A stretch of 64,000 nucleotides of DNA from Paenibacillus agilis (GCF_007786455.1 NZ_VNJK01000004.1:1-64000), one strand, 5' to 3'. Positions 17,022 through 26,137 are shown, numbered from the stretch's first letter. Notes: generated by a model from the letters alone, not told the origin. Numbers and translations are program-made.

Positions 17022-18107
17022 ATGACTGAACCATTGTTAGCTGTTCAACAATTACAAACATCGTTTCATACGCAAGCTGGTGAAGTCCAGTCGGTTCGTG
17101 GAGTCAGCTTCACGGTGCGTGAAGGGGATATCGTCGGCATAGTCGGTGAATCCGGAAGCGGAAAGACGATTACTGCAAAATCCATTTTGCGATTGATTCC
17201 TTCGCCTGGTGTCATTAAGGGAGGAGTTGTACAATTCCGCGGGGAAGATATGCTGAAAATGTCTGAGCGGCGCCTGCGTGAAGTGCGAGGCAATCAAATT
17301 GCGATGATCTCACAAGATCCGATGACGGCGTTGAACCCAGTTGTTAAGATTGGAACGCAGCTGGTGGAAGTGCTTCGCCGCCATCGCAAACTTAGTCGAG
17401 CAGAAGCTCGCCAGAAGGCGATTGAATTGCTGCGGCAAGTGGGCATCACTTCACCTGAGAAGCGTATCGATCAATATCCGCATGAGTTCAGCGGCGGGAT
17501 GAGGCAGCGTGTCATGATCGCGATGGCTCTGTCATGTGAACCGGATTTGCTAATTGCCGATGAGCCTACGACGGCATTGGATGTAACGATCCAAGCTCAA
17601 ATTTTAAGCTTGATGAAGCGTTTGAGTGATACAACGAAAACTTCAATTTTGTTGATTACACACGATTTGGGTGTCGTAGCACAAGTATGTACGAGAATCA
17701 TCGTCATGTACGGTGGCCTCATTATGGAGGAAGGCACGGTCGAAGATATTTTCGAGCGTCCACAGCATCCTTACACGAAAGGGCTGCTTCGTTCGATCCC
17801 GCGTGTACAGGAAGGTGAGCGGGAACGGCTAATGGCGATTGACGGTTCGCCGCCAGACTTGCTGCATCCACCTACTGGTTGTCCATTTATGGAACGCTGT
17901 GCAGTTGCCACGGAACGCTGCCACGAGCTTCCGCTATACGTAGAAGCGGGGCCATCCCATCGTGCCTTGTGCTGGTATGCTGGTCAGGAAGAAGCATCAG
18001 TTGGAGACCGTTTGGCAAATGGAAGTGGAACAAGTATAAAAATTGCGCTGGGTGTAACCGATGAGACGGCTGTGCACGAGGAGGTCGGTGGACATGAGCA
18101 CGAATAA
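17022..18107 (+). CDS. Oligopeptide ABC transporter ATPase (OppD/DppD type)
   Basis: This 361-residue ATPase has Walker A GESGSGKT (near residue 40), ABC signature FSGGMRQRV, Walker [15 protein letters not shown] and the switch His in [10 protein letters not shown]. The C-terminal oligopeptide/dipeptide domain has the Cys pattern [14 protein letters not shown] that often holds an iron-sulphur cluster in this family. The ATG at 17022 follows cggggtgagtcct. A 212-base gap in front of it may hold a separate promoter. It overlaps the start of the OppF-like gene by 14 bases. Confidence 0.94.
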   Translation: MTEPLLAVQQLQTSFHTQAGEVQSVRGVSFTVREGDIVGIVGESGSGKTITAKSILRLIPSPGVIKGGVVQFRGEDMLKMSERRLREVRGNQIAMISQDPMTALNPVVKIGTQLVEVLRRHRKLSRAEARQKAIELLRQVGITSPEKRIDQYPHEFSGGMRQRVMIAMALSCEPDLLIADEPTTALDVTIQAQILSLMKRLSDTTKTSILLITHDLGVVAQVCTRIIVMYGGLIMEEGTVEDIFERPQHPYTKGLLRSIPRVQEGERERLMAIDGSPPDLLHPPTGCPFMERCAVATERCHELPLYVEAGPSHRALCWYAGQEEASVGDRLANGSGTSIKIALGVTDETAVHEEVGGHEHE

Positions 18108-19083
18108 TTCCAAAGATGTGTTAATTGAAGTAAAAGGGCTTAAAAAACATTATGCTGGTAAAAAAAGCTTGTTTGGTCGTTCACAGCAAGTCGTAAGAGC
18201 GGTCGATGATGTTAGCTTCACGATTCATCGTGGAGAGACGTTCGGTTTGGTAGGTGAGTCGGGCTGCGGCAAGTCGACAACTGGGCGCAGTATTGTTCGT
18301 TTACATGATGTGACGGACGGGGAGATTTGGTTCGACGGACATAATGTAGCGAGAATGAATGAGCGACAATTGAAGCCGTTCCGCAAGCGGATGCAGACGA
18401 TTTTTCAGGACCCGTATTCTTCTTTGAATCCAGGTATGAATGTGGCACAGCTGATTAGCGAACCGATGGACATTCATCGGCAAGGGACGAAGGCTGAACA
18501 GCGCGACCGTGTACTCGCTCTTCTCGACAAGGTTGGCATGAAGGCAGAACATGCGAACCGATATCCGCATGAGTTCAGTGGCGGGCAGCGGCAGCGTATA
18601 AGTATTGCACGCGCCCTCTCGGTGCAGCCAGAGTTCGTGATGTGTGATGAGCCGATATCGGCATTGGATGTATCGGTGCAGGCGCAGGTTGTAAATATGC
18701 TGGAGGATCTCCAAGCGGAACTGGGCTTAACGTATTTGTTTATTGCCCATGATTTGTCGATGGTGCGCCATATTTCGAATCGGATTGGCGTTATGTACAT
18801 GGGCAAGCTGGTAGAACTTGCACCAAGTGATGAGTTGTATAAGCGACCAGCGCATCCATATACACAAGCGCTGCTAGCGGCCATTCCGCATCCTGATCCG
18901 AAGCAGGAAATGCAGCCTCCTCCGATTTTGGAGGGCGAGCTTCCAAGTCCGCTGAGCATGGCGGTTGGCTGTTCGTTTGCATCGCGGTGTCCATATGCAA
19001 CGGAACGATGCCGGAAAGAAACGCCGGTGTGGCGTGAAATTGCACCACAGCATTATGCGTCCTGCCATCTTCATGAGGCATAG
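18094..19083 (+). CDS. Oligopeptide ABC transporter ATPase (OppF/DppF type)
   Basis: This 329-residue ATPase has Walker A GESGCGKST, signature FSGGQRQRI, Walker B FVMCDEPISALDVS and switch LFIAHDLSMV. The C-terminal domain carries the Cys motif CSFASRCPYATERC. The start at 18094 follows cgaggaggtcggtggac, which lies inside the end of the preceding gene, so translation is coupled. It completes an A-B-C-D-F set of oligopeptide uptake genes. Confidence 0.95.
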   Translation: MSTNNSKDVLIEVKGLKKHYAGKKSLFGRSQQVVRAVDDVSFTIHRGETFGLVGESGCGKSTTGRSIVRLHDVTDGEIWFDGHNVARMNERQLKPFRKRMQTIFQDPYSSLNPGMNVAQLISEPMDIHRQGTKAEQRDRVLALLDKVGMKAEHANRYPHEFSGGQRQRISIARALSVQPEFVMCDEPISALDVSVQAQVVNMLEDLQAELGLTYLFIAHDLSMVRHISNRIGVMYMGKLVELAPSDELYKRPAHPYTQALLAAIPHPDPKQEMQPPPILEGELPSPLSMAVGCSFASRCPYATERCRKETPVWREIAPQHYASCHLHEA

Positions 19084-19136
19084 CTAGTTATATAGGATGT
19101 TACCACTATAACGTGAGACAGGAAGGGAGACGTGTT

Positions 19137-19613
19137 ATGAGTATGACCATTACGGCGGCAATTTCGCAAAGTACAGCCATTCTATTGGAACGTGCACGTC
19201 AAGCAGGCTTTACGACTGAAGAACTGCTCGACATTGTTGCAGCGAATGATGAGTCAAGGTTGGAAAGAGCGGCAACGGAACATTTTACGTATGAGGATTG
19301 GATTTCCTACGCAAAAGAGCATGGCGAGCCATTGGAACAAGCGATTCGTGAAGGATATCGTCTGACATTTAATACGGTCAATGGTCTCAAATGGTGGCTG
19401 CGTTACAAATACGATATCGTGGCAGAAGAGGATTATGAGGTCGGAGATGGACGCTTCAACGGATTGAAATTGAATGCTGCGCAAATCGCAGAGTTGAAGC
19501 AAGTCATTGCCCGCAACTGGGTCGTTATTGACGAAGTTGAGGGTGGACATGATAGTTCCGTGCAAGATCGTGTGATCGATGTTGCTGTTAGAGCGAAGCT
19601 AAACGAATCGTAA
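19137..19613 (+). CDS. Uncharacterised protein of about 158 residues in the peptide-transporter cluster
   Basis: I do not recognise this protein. It is soluble, acidic and mostly helical at the N-terminus, followed by an aromatic-rich middle (GLKWWLRYKYDIVAEEDYEVG) and a short amphipathic C-terminal part. No signal peptide or membrane segment is seen. The start follows gacaggaagggagacgtgtt. It lies 53 bases behind the OppF-like gene in the same direction and in front of a terminator, so it is probably the last gene of that operon. Its role in peptide uptake or use is unknown. Confidence 0.7.
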   Translation: MSMTITAAISQSTAILLERARQAGFTTEELLDIVAANDESRLERAATEHFTYEDWISYAKEHGEPLEQAIREGYRLTFNTVNGLKWWLRYKYDIVAEEDYEVGDGRFNGLKLNAAQIAELKQVIARNWVVIDEVEGGHDSSVQDRVIDVAVRAKLNES

Positions 19614-19654
19614 TGTAACATAACATAAAGTAACGGTATAATTGTAAATCATAA

Positions 19655-19708
19655 TAAAAAGCAGAGTGAGTGAGCTTAGAAAGATGAGCTTGTTCACTCT
19701 GCTTTTTT
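19655..19708 (+). terminator. Intrinsic terminator, bidirectional
   Basis: A long stem of gcagagtgagtgagct-type sequence pairs with agcttgttcactctgc and is flanked by an A-run on one side and a T-run on the other. It serves the transporter operon and the convergent flavoprotein gene. Confidence 0.9.
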
Positions 19709-19751
19709 TATGTACCTAGAATTTTGCTAAGTATGTGGTATTCATTTCGTT

Positions 19752-21089
19752 CTAGATCTCCAATATATCAGCGGCGAGCTTCGCTGCGTCCCTACCTGCT
19801 CCACAGATAAGAGCGGAGCTTCTTGCTTGTTGCCAAGGCATGCCGATAACAAAAAGTTTGGGGATTGGGGTATGATGGCCACGGTAATTTATTTGCCCTT
19901 GCGGATTGCATAAATTAGGAGCCTTAATCCAATCATTATCCTGCTTAAACCCAGTTGCCCATACAATTGAAACCGGGGACATGGTAGAGCCATCAGCGAA
20001 CACGACAGATGAGGAAGTTGAGTCCCATTCCATAGCTGTGCTCAGCAGCTGAATTTTCTCAGCGCGCAGCGCTTCTTTTAATTCATAGCCGAAAATGGGG
20101 TCACCTTGTCTTCGCAGTATACGAGCCCGCCAACTATCGGTAGGAGCATGTAAAAAACCTAGTGCGTCCATCCATTCGAATGTACTTCTACCAAGCATTC
20201 GAAGTGGTAGATGACGGATCGAGGAACGTACGGAAAAGCTTACTTGATGTGTGCGTGACAGTTCAACAGCGATCTGTGCACCTGAGTTTCCACCACCTAT
20301 AACAAGCACGTTACCTGCTGACAGCTGTTCGGGTCCTAGATAGGAGCTGGAATGGAACTGCGCAATGGAAGAATCGATGCGCTGCGCCCATTCGGGAATT
20401 GCGGGTGCAGAAAATGCACCGTGTGCCAGTACAAGCTGTTTGCAGCAAAGTGGCTTATCGAATCCATGAATCGTGAGGTGGAATCTGCCCTTGCATGAAT
20501 AATTGTTCTGTATTTGTGCTATTGGTTCGTTTAACTGTTCTTGTTGCGGTTGTTGGATCAGTCTGGTAGTTGTGTGATTCTGATTGACGAGTTGTACTGC
20601 GGTTACATTACAGTTTCCAACAATCGGAAGATTGTAATGAGCTGCATAACGCTCCATATAGTTTGCCATTTCATCTCTGTTGGGGAAGCCCTCTGGGTCA
20701 CCAGGCAATGAGAGGTTAGGAAGTTGGCTGTATTTTCGCGGTGTAAATAATTGCAAGGAATCATAGCGGCTGCGCCAGCTGTCGCCAACTCGTGCGTGTC
20801 GATCCAAGATGAGAGTGGACATTGCTGGTGCCCATTCTTTTATTCGTGCGCCGAGAGCTAATCCCGCCTGTCCTGCACCGATAATGATAAGATCAAGTGA
20901 TTCATGGCCAGATATGCAATTATAGATAACTTCCGGATTAAATAAGTAGGTATTTGTATTGCGGGACGAGTCTTTTCCCGGTTGTGCATTATTTTTAGAT
21001 ACGATAGACACATTAGTACCACTTGATTGTGAAGAGTACTTTGTTTGCGGCGGTAAATGGGCTATGTTTGAGTTCAGTGCGTTTCTCAT
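19752..21089 (-). CDS. FAD/NAD(P)-dependent flavoprotein monooxygenase (CzcO-like)
   Basis: This 445-residue protein has an FAD-binding motif IIGAGQAGLALG near residue 69 and an NAD(P)-binding motif VIGGGNSGAQIA in the middle (about 265). The late motif IVWATGFKQDNDW is typical of flavin monooxygenases and CzcO-type oxidoreductases. Two things are odd: a Ser/Asn/Gln-rich N-terminal extension of about 60 residues before the FAD fold, and a Gln/Asn-rich insert near 175-200. The ATG follows tatggaggctgtacgat. The substrate is unknown. It stands alone between two transcription units. Confidence 0.85.
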   Translation of the reverse strand: MRNALNSNIAHLPPQTKYSSQSSGTNVSIVSKNNAQPGKDSSRNTNTYLFNPEVIYNCISGHESLDLIIIGAGQAGLALGARIKEWAPAMSTLILDRHARVGDSWRSRYDSLQLFTPRKYSQLPNLSLPGDPEGFPNRDEMANYMERYAAHYNLPIVGNCNVTAVQLVNQNHTTTRLIQQPQQEQLNEPIAQIQNNYSCKGRFHLTIHGFDKPLCCKQLVLAHGAFSAPAIPEWAQRIDSSIAQFHSSSYLGPEQLSAGNVLVIGGGNSGAQIAVELSRTHQVSFSVRSSIRHLPLRMLGRSTFEWMDALGFLHAPTDSWRARILRRQGDPIFGYELKEALRAEKIQLLSTAMEWDSTSSSVVFADGSTMSPVSIVWATGFKQDNDWIKAPNLCNPQGQINYRGHHTPIPKLFVIGMPWQQARSSALICGAGRDAAKLAADILEI

Positions 21090-21250
21090 ATCGTACAGCC
21101 TCCATACGAAAGTTTTTATTATTATAACATTAGTAATATTATTTGAATATTAGAAAAGTAAGAAAAAAGAATTGGCCGCCCCGTTTATGATGCTTTCTAT
21201 TTTGTGTTACAATAGGAGATACGTGATTTTGTGATGAGAGGGCTAAAATA

Positions 21251-22837
21251 ATGAGCAAATCCTTAACGGAACAATTAAAGCAAGAAGTTGAGAAGCGTCG
21301 TACCTTCGCTATCATTTCTCACCCGGATGCGGGTAAAACAACACTGACAGAAAAGCTGCTTCTATTCGGAGGAGCGATTCGTCTTGCAGGTACAGTTAAG
21401 GCGAGAAAAGCAAGCAAGCACGCAACAAGTGACTGGATGGAAATCGAGAAGCAGCGTGGTATCTCTGTAACTTCCTCTGTCATGCAGTTTGACTATAATG
21501 GACATCGCATTAACATTTTGGATACACCAGGTCACCAAGACTTCAGTGAAGATACGTATCGTACATTGACTGCTGCGGATAGCGCGGTCATGTTAATTGA
21601 CGTTGCTAAAGGTGTCGAGGCACAGACAATTAAGCTGTTCCAAGTATGTGCGAAGCGTGGAATTCCGATCTTTACTTTTATCAATAAACTAGATCGTGAA
21701 GGCCGCAGTCCGTTCGAACTCTTGGAAGAGCTGGAGCAAGTACTTGGCATTCGTTCTGTGCCGATGAACTGGCCAATTGGCATGGGTCGTGGTTTGTGTG
21801 GGGTCTATGACCGTATGAATAATCAGGTTGAGCTATTCCAAGGCGACGATCATTCCAACATTCAAGTACAGAAGGTCGAAGACTACCGTGATCCGCATAT
21901 CCGCGAGATGGCTGGTGAGTTCTTGCACGATCAATTGTGCGAAGAGTTGGAACTGCTTGATGTAGCAGGCGACGAGTTTGACTATGAAAAAGTGAAGCGC
22001 GGCGAATTGACGCCTGTATTTTTCGGAAGTGCGATCAATAACTTTGGTCTGCAAACGTTCTTGGAGAACTTCCTTAAACTTGCACCATCACCAGCTCCGC
22101 GTCAATCGACTAGCGGTGAAATTGATCCGACGAACGAGAAGTTCTCAGGCTATGTGTTCAAAATCCAAGCGAACATGAACCCAGCCCACCGTGATCGCAT
22201 CGCATTTCTACGTATTTGCTCAGGAAAATTCCAACGCGGTATGAGCGTAAGGCATGTTCGTGCTGGTAAAGATATTAAGCTGGCACAGCCGCAGCAGTTC
22301 TTGGCGCAAGATCGTGATATCGTGGATGAGGCATTCCCAGGCGATATTATCGGTTTGTTCGATCCGGGTATTTTCCGTATCGGAGACAGCTTGAGCCAAG
22401 GTTCTGAAATTGTATTTGATGAGCTGCCAACATTCTCGCCTGAGATCTTTGCTCGAGTAACAGTGAAAAATGCATTGAAGCACAAGCAATACCAAAAAGG
22501 CGTTGATCAGTTGACAGAAGAGGGTACGATTCAAGTGTTCCACAATGCAGGTGTGTTCGATGAGACGATCCTCGGTGTTGTTGGTCAACTTCAATTCGAG
22601 GTATTTGAGCATCGTATGAAAGCGGAGTACGGGGTAGATGTGCAGTTGCAGCGTCTAGGGTTCCAATTTGCTCGTTGGGTAGTTGGTTCACAAATCGATC
22701 CAACGAAGTTCCGTATCAACTCTCAGCTTGTTAAAGATAAGAAAGATAACTTTGTTGCCCTGTTCGAAAATGAGTACGCAATGCGTACAGCTATGGAAAA
22801 AATGCCAGATGTGAAGTTCCTTGAGACTGCACCGTAA
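21251..22837 (+). CDS. prfC: Peptide chain release factor 3
   Basis: This 528-residue GTPase recycles release factors RF1/RF2 from the ribosome after termination. The G-domain motifs are SHPDAGKTT (G1, about 25-33), the switch with RGISVTSS, DTPGHQDF (G3) and NKLDRE (G4). The RF3-specific C-terminal domain follows. The length fits the family. The start at 21251 follows tgatgagagggctaaata. A terminator follows 43 bases after the stop. Confidence 0.96.
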   Translation: MSKSLTEQLKQEVEKRRTFAIISHPDAGKTTLTEKLLLFGGAIRLAGTVKARKASKHATSDWMEIEKQRGISVTSSVMQFDYNGHRINILDTPGHQDFSEDTYRTLTAADSAVMLIDVAKGVEAQTIKLFQVCAKRGIPIFTFINKLDREGRSPFELLEELEQVLGIRSVPMNWPIGMGRGLCGVYDRMNNQVELFQGDDHSNIQVQKVEDYRDPHIREMAGEFLHDQLCEELELLDVAGDEFDYEKVKRGELTPVFFGSAINNFGLQTFLENFLKLAPSPAPRQSTSGEIDPTNEKFSGYVFKIQANMNPAHRDRIAFLRICSGKFQRGMSVRHVRAGKDIKLAQPQQFLAQDRDIVDEAFPGDIIGLFDPGIFRIGDSLSQGSEIVFDELPTFSPEIFARVTVKNALKHKQYQKGVDQLTEEGTIQVFHNAGVFDETILGVVGQLQFEVFEHRMKAEYGVDVQLQRLGFQFARWVVGSQIDPTKFRINSQLVKDKKDNFVALFENEYAMRTAMEKMPDVKFLETAP

Positions 22838-22880
22838 GGCGTTTAAATGATAAAGCTAGGTTAGGTTTTATTATGGGAAG

Positions 22881-22912
22881 AGCTCTTCACCGTTAAGGTG
22901 GGGAGCTTTTTT
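22881..22912 (+). terminator. Intrinsic terminator of prfC
   Basis: The stem agctcttcacc pairs with ggtggggagct (with G-T pairs) and is followed by TTTTTT. Confidence 0.88.
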
Positions 22913-22958
22913 GTGTTCTTTTATTTAATTGAGTTTATATATAGAAAAAAATACCTGA

Positions 22959-22989
22959 TTTACATTAACGCTGCGTCAATGTTTACAAT
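22959..22989 (+). promoter_or_regulatory. MerR-type promoter and operator of the first MerR-methyltransferase gene
   Basis: A -35 box TTTACA and a -10 box TACAAT are separated by 19 bases, the stretched spacer typical of promoters activated by MerR proteins. The spacer holds a 19-bp imperfect palindrome (cattaacgc t gcgtcaatg; one mismatch pair) at 22963-22981. The gene downstream encodes a MerR protein, so autoregulation is likely. Confidence 0.85.
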
Positions 22990-23035
22990 ATAGCTAACAC
23001 GTGTTAACGGAACATTTTGATGGGGTGACGTCACT

Positions 23036-24319
23036 ATGAAAATACAAGATGTGTCGCGGCAGCTAGGAATGACTACTCGTTCCATTCGCTATTATGAGGA
23101 GCGCGGACTGCTGGGGGCTATTTCGAAGGAGGAAAACGGCTATCGCGTGTTTCGCGAGGAAGATGTGGAGCGGCTAAAGTTAATTGGCTGGCTGCGCGAA
23201 CTTGGGATGTCCATTGAGGATATACGAAGCTGTTTAGATGAAGCGATGGTTGGAGACATGACAGCGATACGAGTTCATATGATGCGGAGACGCAAAGCAT
23301 TTGTTGAGGAGATTGTGCAGTTGAAGCTGCTTATTCAACAGATGGATCAGTTGATTCATATTCCAGGAAATACGGAAGGGAACTTATTAGCGATGAAATT
23401 AGAACAAGCAGCAGAACAAGCGAAGCGTGTTGATAAAGTGCGCAATTCTTGGGAGGATAAATGGGATTTTGACAGCTTAGCGAAACAGTATGATACAAAA
23501 GTGAAGGATGTTGAGCATAAGCAATCACTTACATGTGAGCAGCAAGGGCATGAACAAGCAAATGCTCATAATCATGGAGAAGGAAATACACATGGACATG
23601 CTCAATCGCATGGCTGTGGTCATTCTCATGGTCACAGTCACGATCATTCAGAAGGACATTCCCATGGCCATAGCCATAGTCATTCCCAAGAAAATGCACA
23701 TGGGCAGGGCCATTCCAATAAACACAGTCACTCACATGGACATTCCCATGGCCCTGTAGATTATAACGGAGCTTTGCAGCGTGCAAGCGAGCTTGCGAAT
23801 ATTAAACCTGGAGATCGCGGACTGGACTTAGGCATCGGTACGGGCAATTTAACGACCTATTGTTTAAGTAAGGGAGCTATCATGACAGGGGTTGATCAAT
23901 CGGAGCAGATGATTGAAAGATGCCGGGAAAAATGGCCTTCTGTTCGACTGCTGCTGGGTAATATGATGGCCTTGCCTGTTGTAAATGAGACGTTTGACTT
24001 TGTTGTTTCGTCTTTTGCGCTTCATCATATGACAGATGAGCAGCAGCAAATCGCACTGCAAGAAATTGATCAAGTCGTTGTGCCTGGCAGCAGAGTCGTT
24101 CTTGCTGATCTGATGTTTGAAGATGAAGACCATCGTCAATCTTATTATGCAGATGTATTGCAATCAGGACGAAAGGATCAAATAGAGAAAATGAGCAAGG
24201 TAGATTATCCGGACTGTTCCAATCTGCTGGCTTGGCTGAGATCTAATGGGTACGAGGCGGAAGTGGAGCAGTTAGATACATTGACTTCTATCGTGTACGC
24301 AATAAAACAGAGAGCATAG
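23036..24319 (+). CDS. MerR regulator fused to a SAM-dependent methyltransferase through a His-rich linker
   Basis: This 427-residue fusion has three parts. Residues 1-70 are a MerR winged-helix (TTRSIRYYEERGLL), then a dimerisation helix (about 80-135) leads into a linker. Residues 161-239 are a His/Gly/Ser-rich stretch with dozens of His, such as GHSHGHSHDHSEGHSHGHSH, plus Cys167 and Cys194, a plausible metal-binding region. Residues 245-427 are a class I methyltransferase: motif I GLDLGIGTG (262-270), then TGVDQSE, and ALHHMTDEQQ. The start follows gatggggtgacgtcact. A close paralogue without the His stretch lies directly downstream. The inducer and the methyl acceptor are unknown. Confidence 0.9.
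   Translation: MKIQDVSRQLGMTTRSIRYYEERGLLGAISKEENGYRVFREEDVERLKLIGWLRELGMSIEDIRSCLDEAMVGDMTAIRVHMMRRRKAFVEEIVQLKLLIQQMDQLIHIPGNTEGNLLAMKLEQAAEQAKRVDKVRNSWEDKWDFDSLAKQYDTKVKDVEHKQSLTCEQQGHEQANAHNHGEGNTHGHAQSHGCGHSHGHSHDHSEGHSHGHSHSHSQENAHGQGHSNKHSHSHGHSHGPVDYNGALQRASELANIKPGDRGLDLGIGTGNLTTYCLSKGAIMTGVDQSEQMIERCREKWPSVRLLLGNMMALPVVNETFDFVVSSFALHHMTDEQQQIALQEIDQVVVPGSRVVLADLMFEDEDHRQSYYADVLQSGRKDQIEKMSKVDYPDCSNLLAWLRSNGYEAEVEQLDTLTSIVYAIKQRA
23515..23755 (+). repeat. Low-complexity coding repeat for the His-rich linker
   Basis: Irregular repeats of cat/cac-ggc/gga-cat codon groups encode His-Gly and His-Ser units. The repeats are inside the reading frame and vary in sequence, so this is coding low complexity and not a CRISPR array. 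Confidence 0.85.
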
Positions 24320-24332
24320 AATAAATGACAAG

Positions 24333-24366
24333 GCACGGCTTGCAGATAGCAGGTCGTGTTTTTTAT
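24333..24366 (+). terminator. Intrinsic terminator of the first MerR-methyltransferase gene
   Basis: The stem cacggcttgc pairs with gcaggtcgtg and is followed by a T-rich stretch. Confidence 0.82.
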
Positions 24367-24458
24367 TTTGCGAGAGTATTATTTAGGGTTTACATATAAC
24401 GTAAATCGGAACTTGTTATGCGTTTTATTTTACATATGAAAAATATTGAAATAAATGC

Positions 24459-24489
24459 TTTACGTTGACGCCGCGTCAACGTTTACAAT
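24459..24489 (+). promoter_or_regulatory. MerR-type promoter and operator of the second MerR-methyltransferase gene
   Basis: A -35 box TTTACG and a -10 box TACAAT are separated by 19 bases. The spacer holds a perfect 19-bp palindrome (cgttgacgc c gcgtcaacg) at 24463-24481. It is the same design as at 22959-22989, with a closely related operator, so each regulator may bind both promoters. Confidence 0.87.
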
Positions 24490-24534
24490 AAATGTATTAC
24501 GTGATAACGACAGAGTTGATGGGGTGACGTCACT

Positions 24535-25605
24535 ATGAAAATACAAGATGTGTCGCGAATGTTAGGAATGAGCACACGCTCGATTCGCTATTATGAGGAA
24601 CGCGGATTGTTGGCGCCTATTCAAAAAGAAGATAACGGTTATCGGATGTTTAGGGCGGAAGATATAGAAAGGTTAAGACTAATTAGCTGGCTGCGCGAGC
24701 TGGGGCTTTCTATAGAAGAGGTAAGAAGTTGTTTAGACAAGGCATTGGCAGGAGATTTGGCATCGATACGAGTACATATGATGCGGCGACGCAAAGCATT
24801 TGTAGAAGAAATCGTACAGCTAAAACTGTTAGTCCAGCAGATGGATCAATTAATTCATATTCCTGAGGATACGGAAGGAGCTATTTTATTTATGAAATTA
24901 GAACAAGCGGCAGAACAAGCAAAGCGTATCGATGAAATGCGCAATTCGTGGGAAGATCGATGGAATTTTGATAGTCAGGCTGATCAATACGATGAAAAAG
25001 TAAGTAATGTTGGAGATGATGCTTATCACGTTCATGCAGATTATAATAAAGCTTTGCAGCGGGCTTGTGACGAAGCCAGAATCAAGCCCGGGGATAAAGG
25101 ACTCGACTTGGGCATTGGAACTGGAAACTTATCAGCACGCTGTATGGATAATGGAGCGATAATGACTGGTATTGACCAGTCTGAACAAATGCTCAATCGT
25201 TGTCGGGAGAAATGGCCGGCGTTTAGACTTTTGCTCGGCAATATGATGGCCTTACCTGTTGTGAATGAGACGTTTGATTTTGTTGTATCGACTTATGCGC
25301 TTCATCATTTGACAGATGAGCAGAAGCTGATCGCGCTGCAAGAGATCGACCAAGTACTTGTTCTGGGAGGCAGAGTAGCTATTGCTGACCTTATGTTTGA
25401 AGATGAAGCTCACCGTGAGTCCTATTATACGACGTTAAAGGAAGCGGGACGCGAGGAAGAGATTAAGTGGATTGAAGACGAATATTATGCGGATCGTTCT
25501 AGACTGCTCGATTGGTGGAATGCGAATGGCTATGAAACAGGAGCAGAGCAGTTAGGCGAGCTGGTACATATCGTTTATGCGACAAAAACATCGATATCAA
25601 ATTAA
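24535..25605 (+). CDS. MerR regulator fused to a SAM-dependent methyltransferase (paralogue without His-rich linker)
   Basis: This 356-residue paralogue of the preceding gene has the same order: MerR helix-turn-helix (STRSIRYYEERGLL), dimerisation helix, then methyltransferase with motif I GLDLGIGTG (189-197), TGIDQSE and ALHHLTDEQ. The linker between the halves is only about 12 residues, without the His stretch. The first 12 codons and the sequence before the start are almost identical to the first gene. The Cys in RSCLDKA near residue 67 is conserved in both and might contact a ligand; that is inference. It is followed by its own terminator. Confidence 0.9.
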   Translation: MKIQDVSRMLGMSTRSIRYYEERGLLAPIQKEDNGYRMFRAEDIERLRLISWLRELGLSIEEVRSCLDKALAGDLASIRVHMMRRRKAFVEEIVQLKLLVQQMDQLIHIPEDTEGAILFMKLEQAAEQAKRIDEMRNSWEDRWNFDSQADQYDEKVSNVGDDAYHVHADYNKALQRACDEARIKPGDKGLDLGIGTGNLSARCMDNGAIMTGIDQSEQMLNRCREKWPAFRLLLGNMMALPVVNETFDFVVSTYALHHLTDEQKLIALQEIDQVLVLGGRVAIADLMFEDEAHRESYYTTLKEAGREEEIKWIEDEYYADRSRLLDWWNANGYETGAEQLGELVHIVYATKTSISN

Positions 25606-25609
25606 TAGC

Positions 25610-25645
25610 GACACGGCTTGCAGTTGGCGAGCCGTGTCTTTATGT
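25610..25645 (+). terminator. Intrinsic terminator of the second MerR-methyltransferase gene
   Basis: A 9-bp stem gacacggct with agccgtgtc is followed by a T-containing tail. The sequence is related to the terminator at 24333, as expected if the whole unit was duplicated. Confidence 0.83.
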
Positions 25646-25740
25646 TGTAGTTAAACATAAGTAACTGATAAGCAGCTCAATTACTGAATTTTTAGGTGCT
25701 GGAACAATTAGAGATCGCTATTAAATGTATTGTTCTAAAC

Positions 25741-25962
25741 CTATGCAGGCGAGTCTTTGAGCTTCTGCTGGATCACTTGGATGAACTGTTGTTGCTGTTC
25801 AGGGCTGCTTTGTTTCCATATGACCTCGAACAGAACACCTAGCCCAGGCAGCGCTCTTTCATCTCCATCTACAGAGCCAAGAATCATATCTTTAATATCT
25901 GCATCTGATTGATTTGCTACTTTTTGCATAATAGCTTGTCGCAAGTTAATAAGTACGTTCAT
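25741..25962 (-). CDS. sspI: Small acid-soluble spore protein SspI
   Basis: This 73-residue protein contains the SspI family core, LPGLGVLFEVIWK, near residues 38-50. It is a minor spore-core protein made in the forespore. The start follows aaggaggttgtatc. In Bacillus sspI is next to ysgA, the rRNA methyltransferase gene; here the same pair is kept with ktrA inserted between them, which supports the call. Confidence 0.93.
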   Translation of the reverse strand: MNVLINLRQAIMQKVANQSDADIKDMILGSVDGDERALPGLGVLFEVIWKQSSPEQQQQFIQVIQQKLKDSPA

Positions 25963-26137
25963 GATACAACCTCCTTCTGCATCTTGATCATCTATAGCTT
26001 AACCTTGTTGCCTCTAATGCATGTATGCGAGCGGCGTATCAAGGAAACCTATACGTGAGTGCGGTTTGGGACAAGCCTTGTAGGGCTGTGCTATAATAAT
26101 GGCAGCATGTAACCGAAATGAACGGGAAGGTGAACCG

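Noticed and set aside
23515-23755. Regular repeats that look like a repeat array
   Set aside because: They are codon-level His/Gly/Ser repeats in the frame of a 427-residue protein, irregular and without spacers, so not a CRISPR array.
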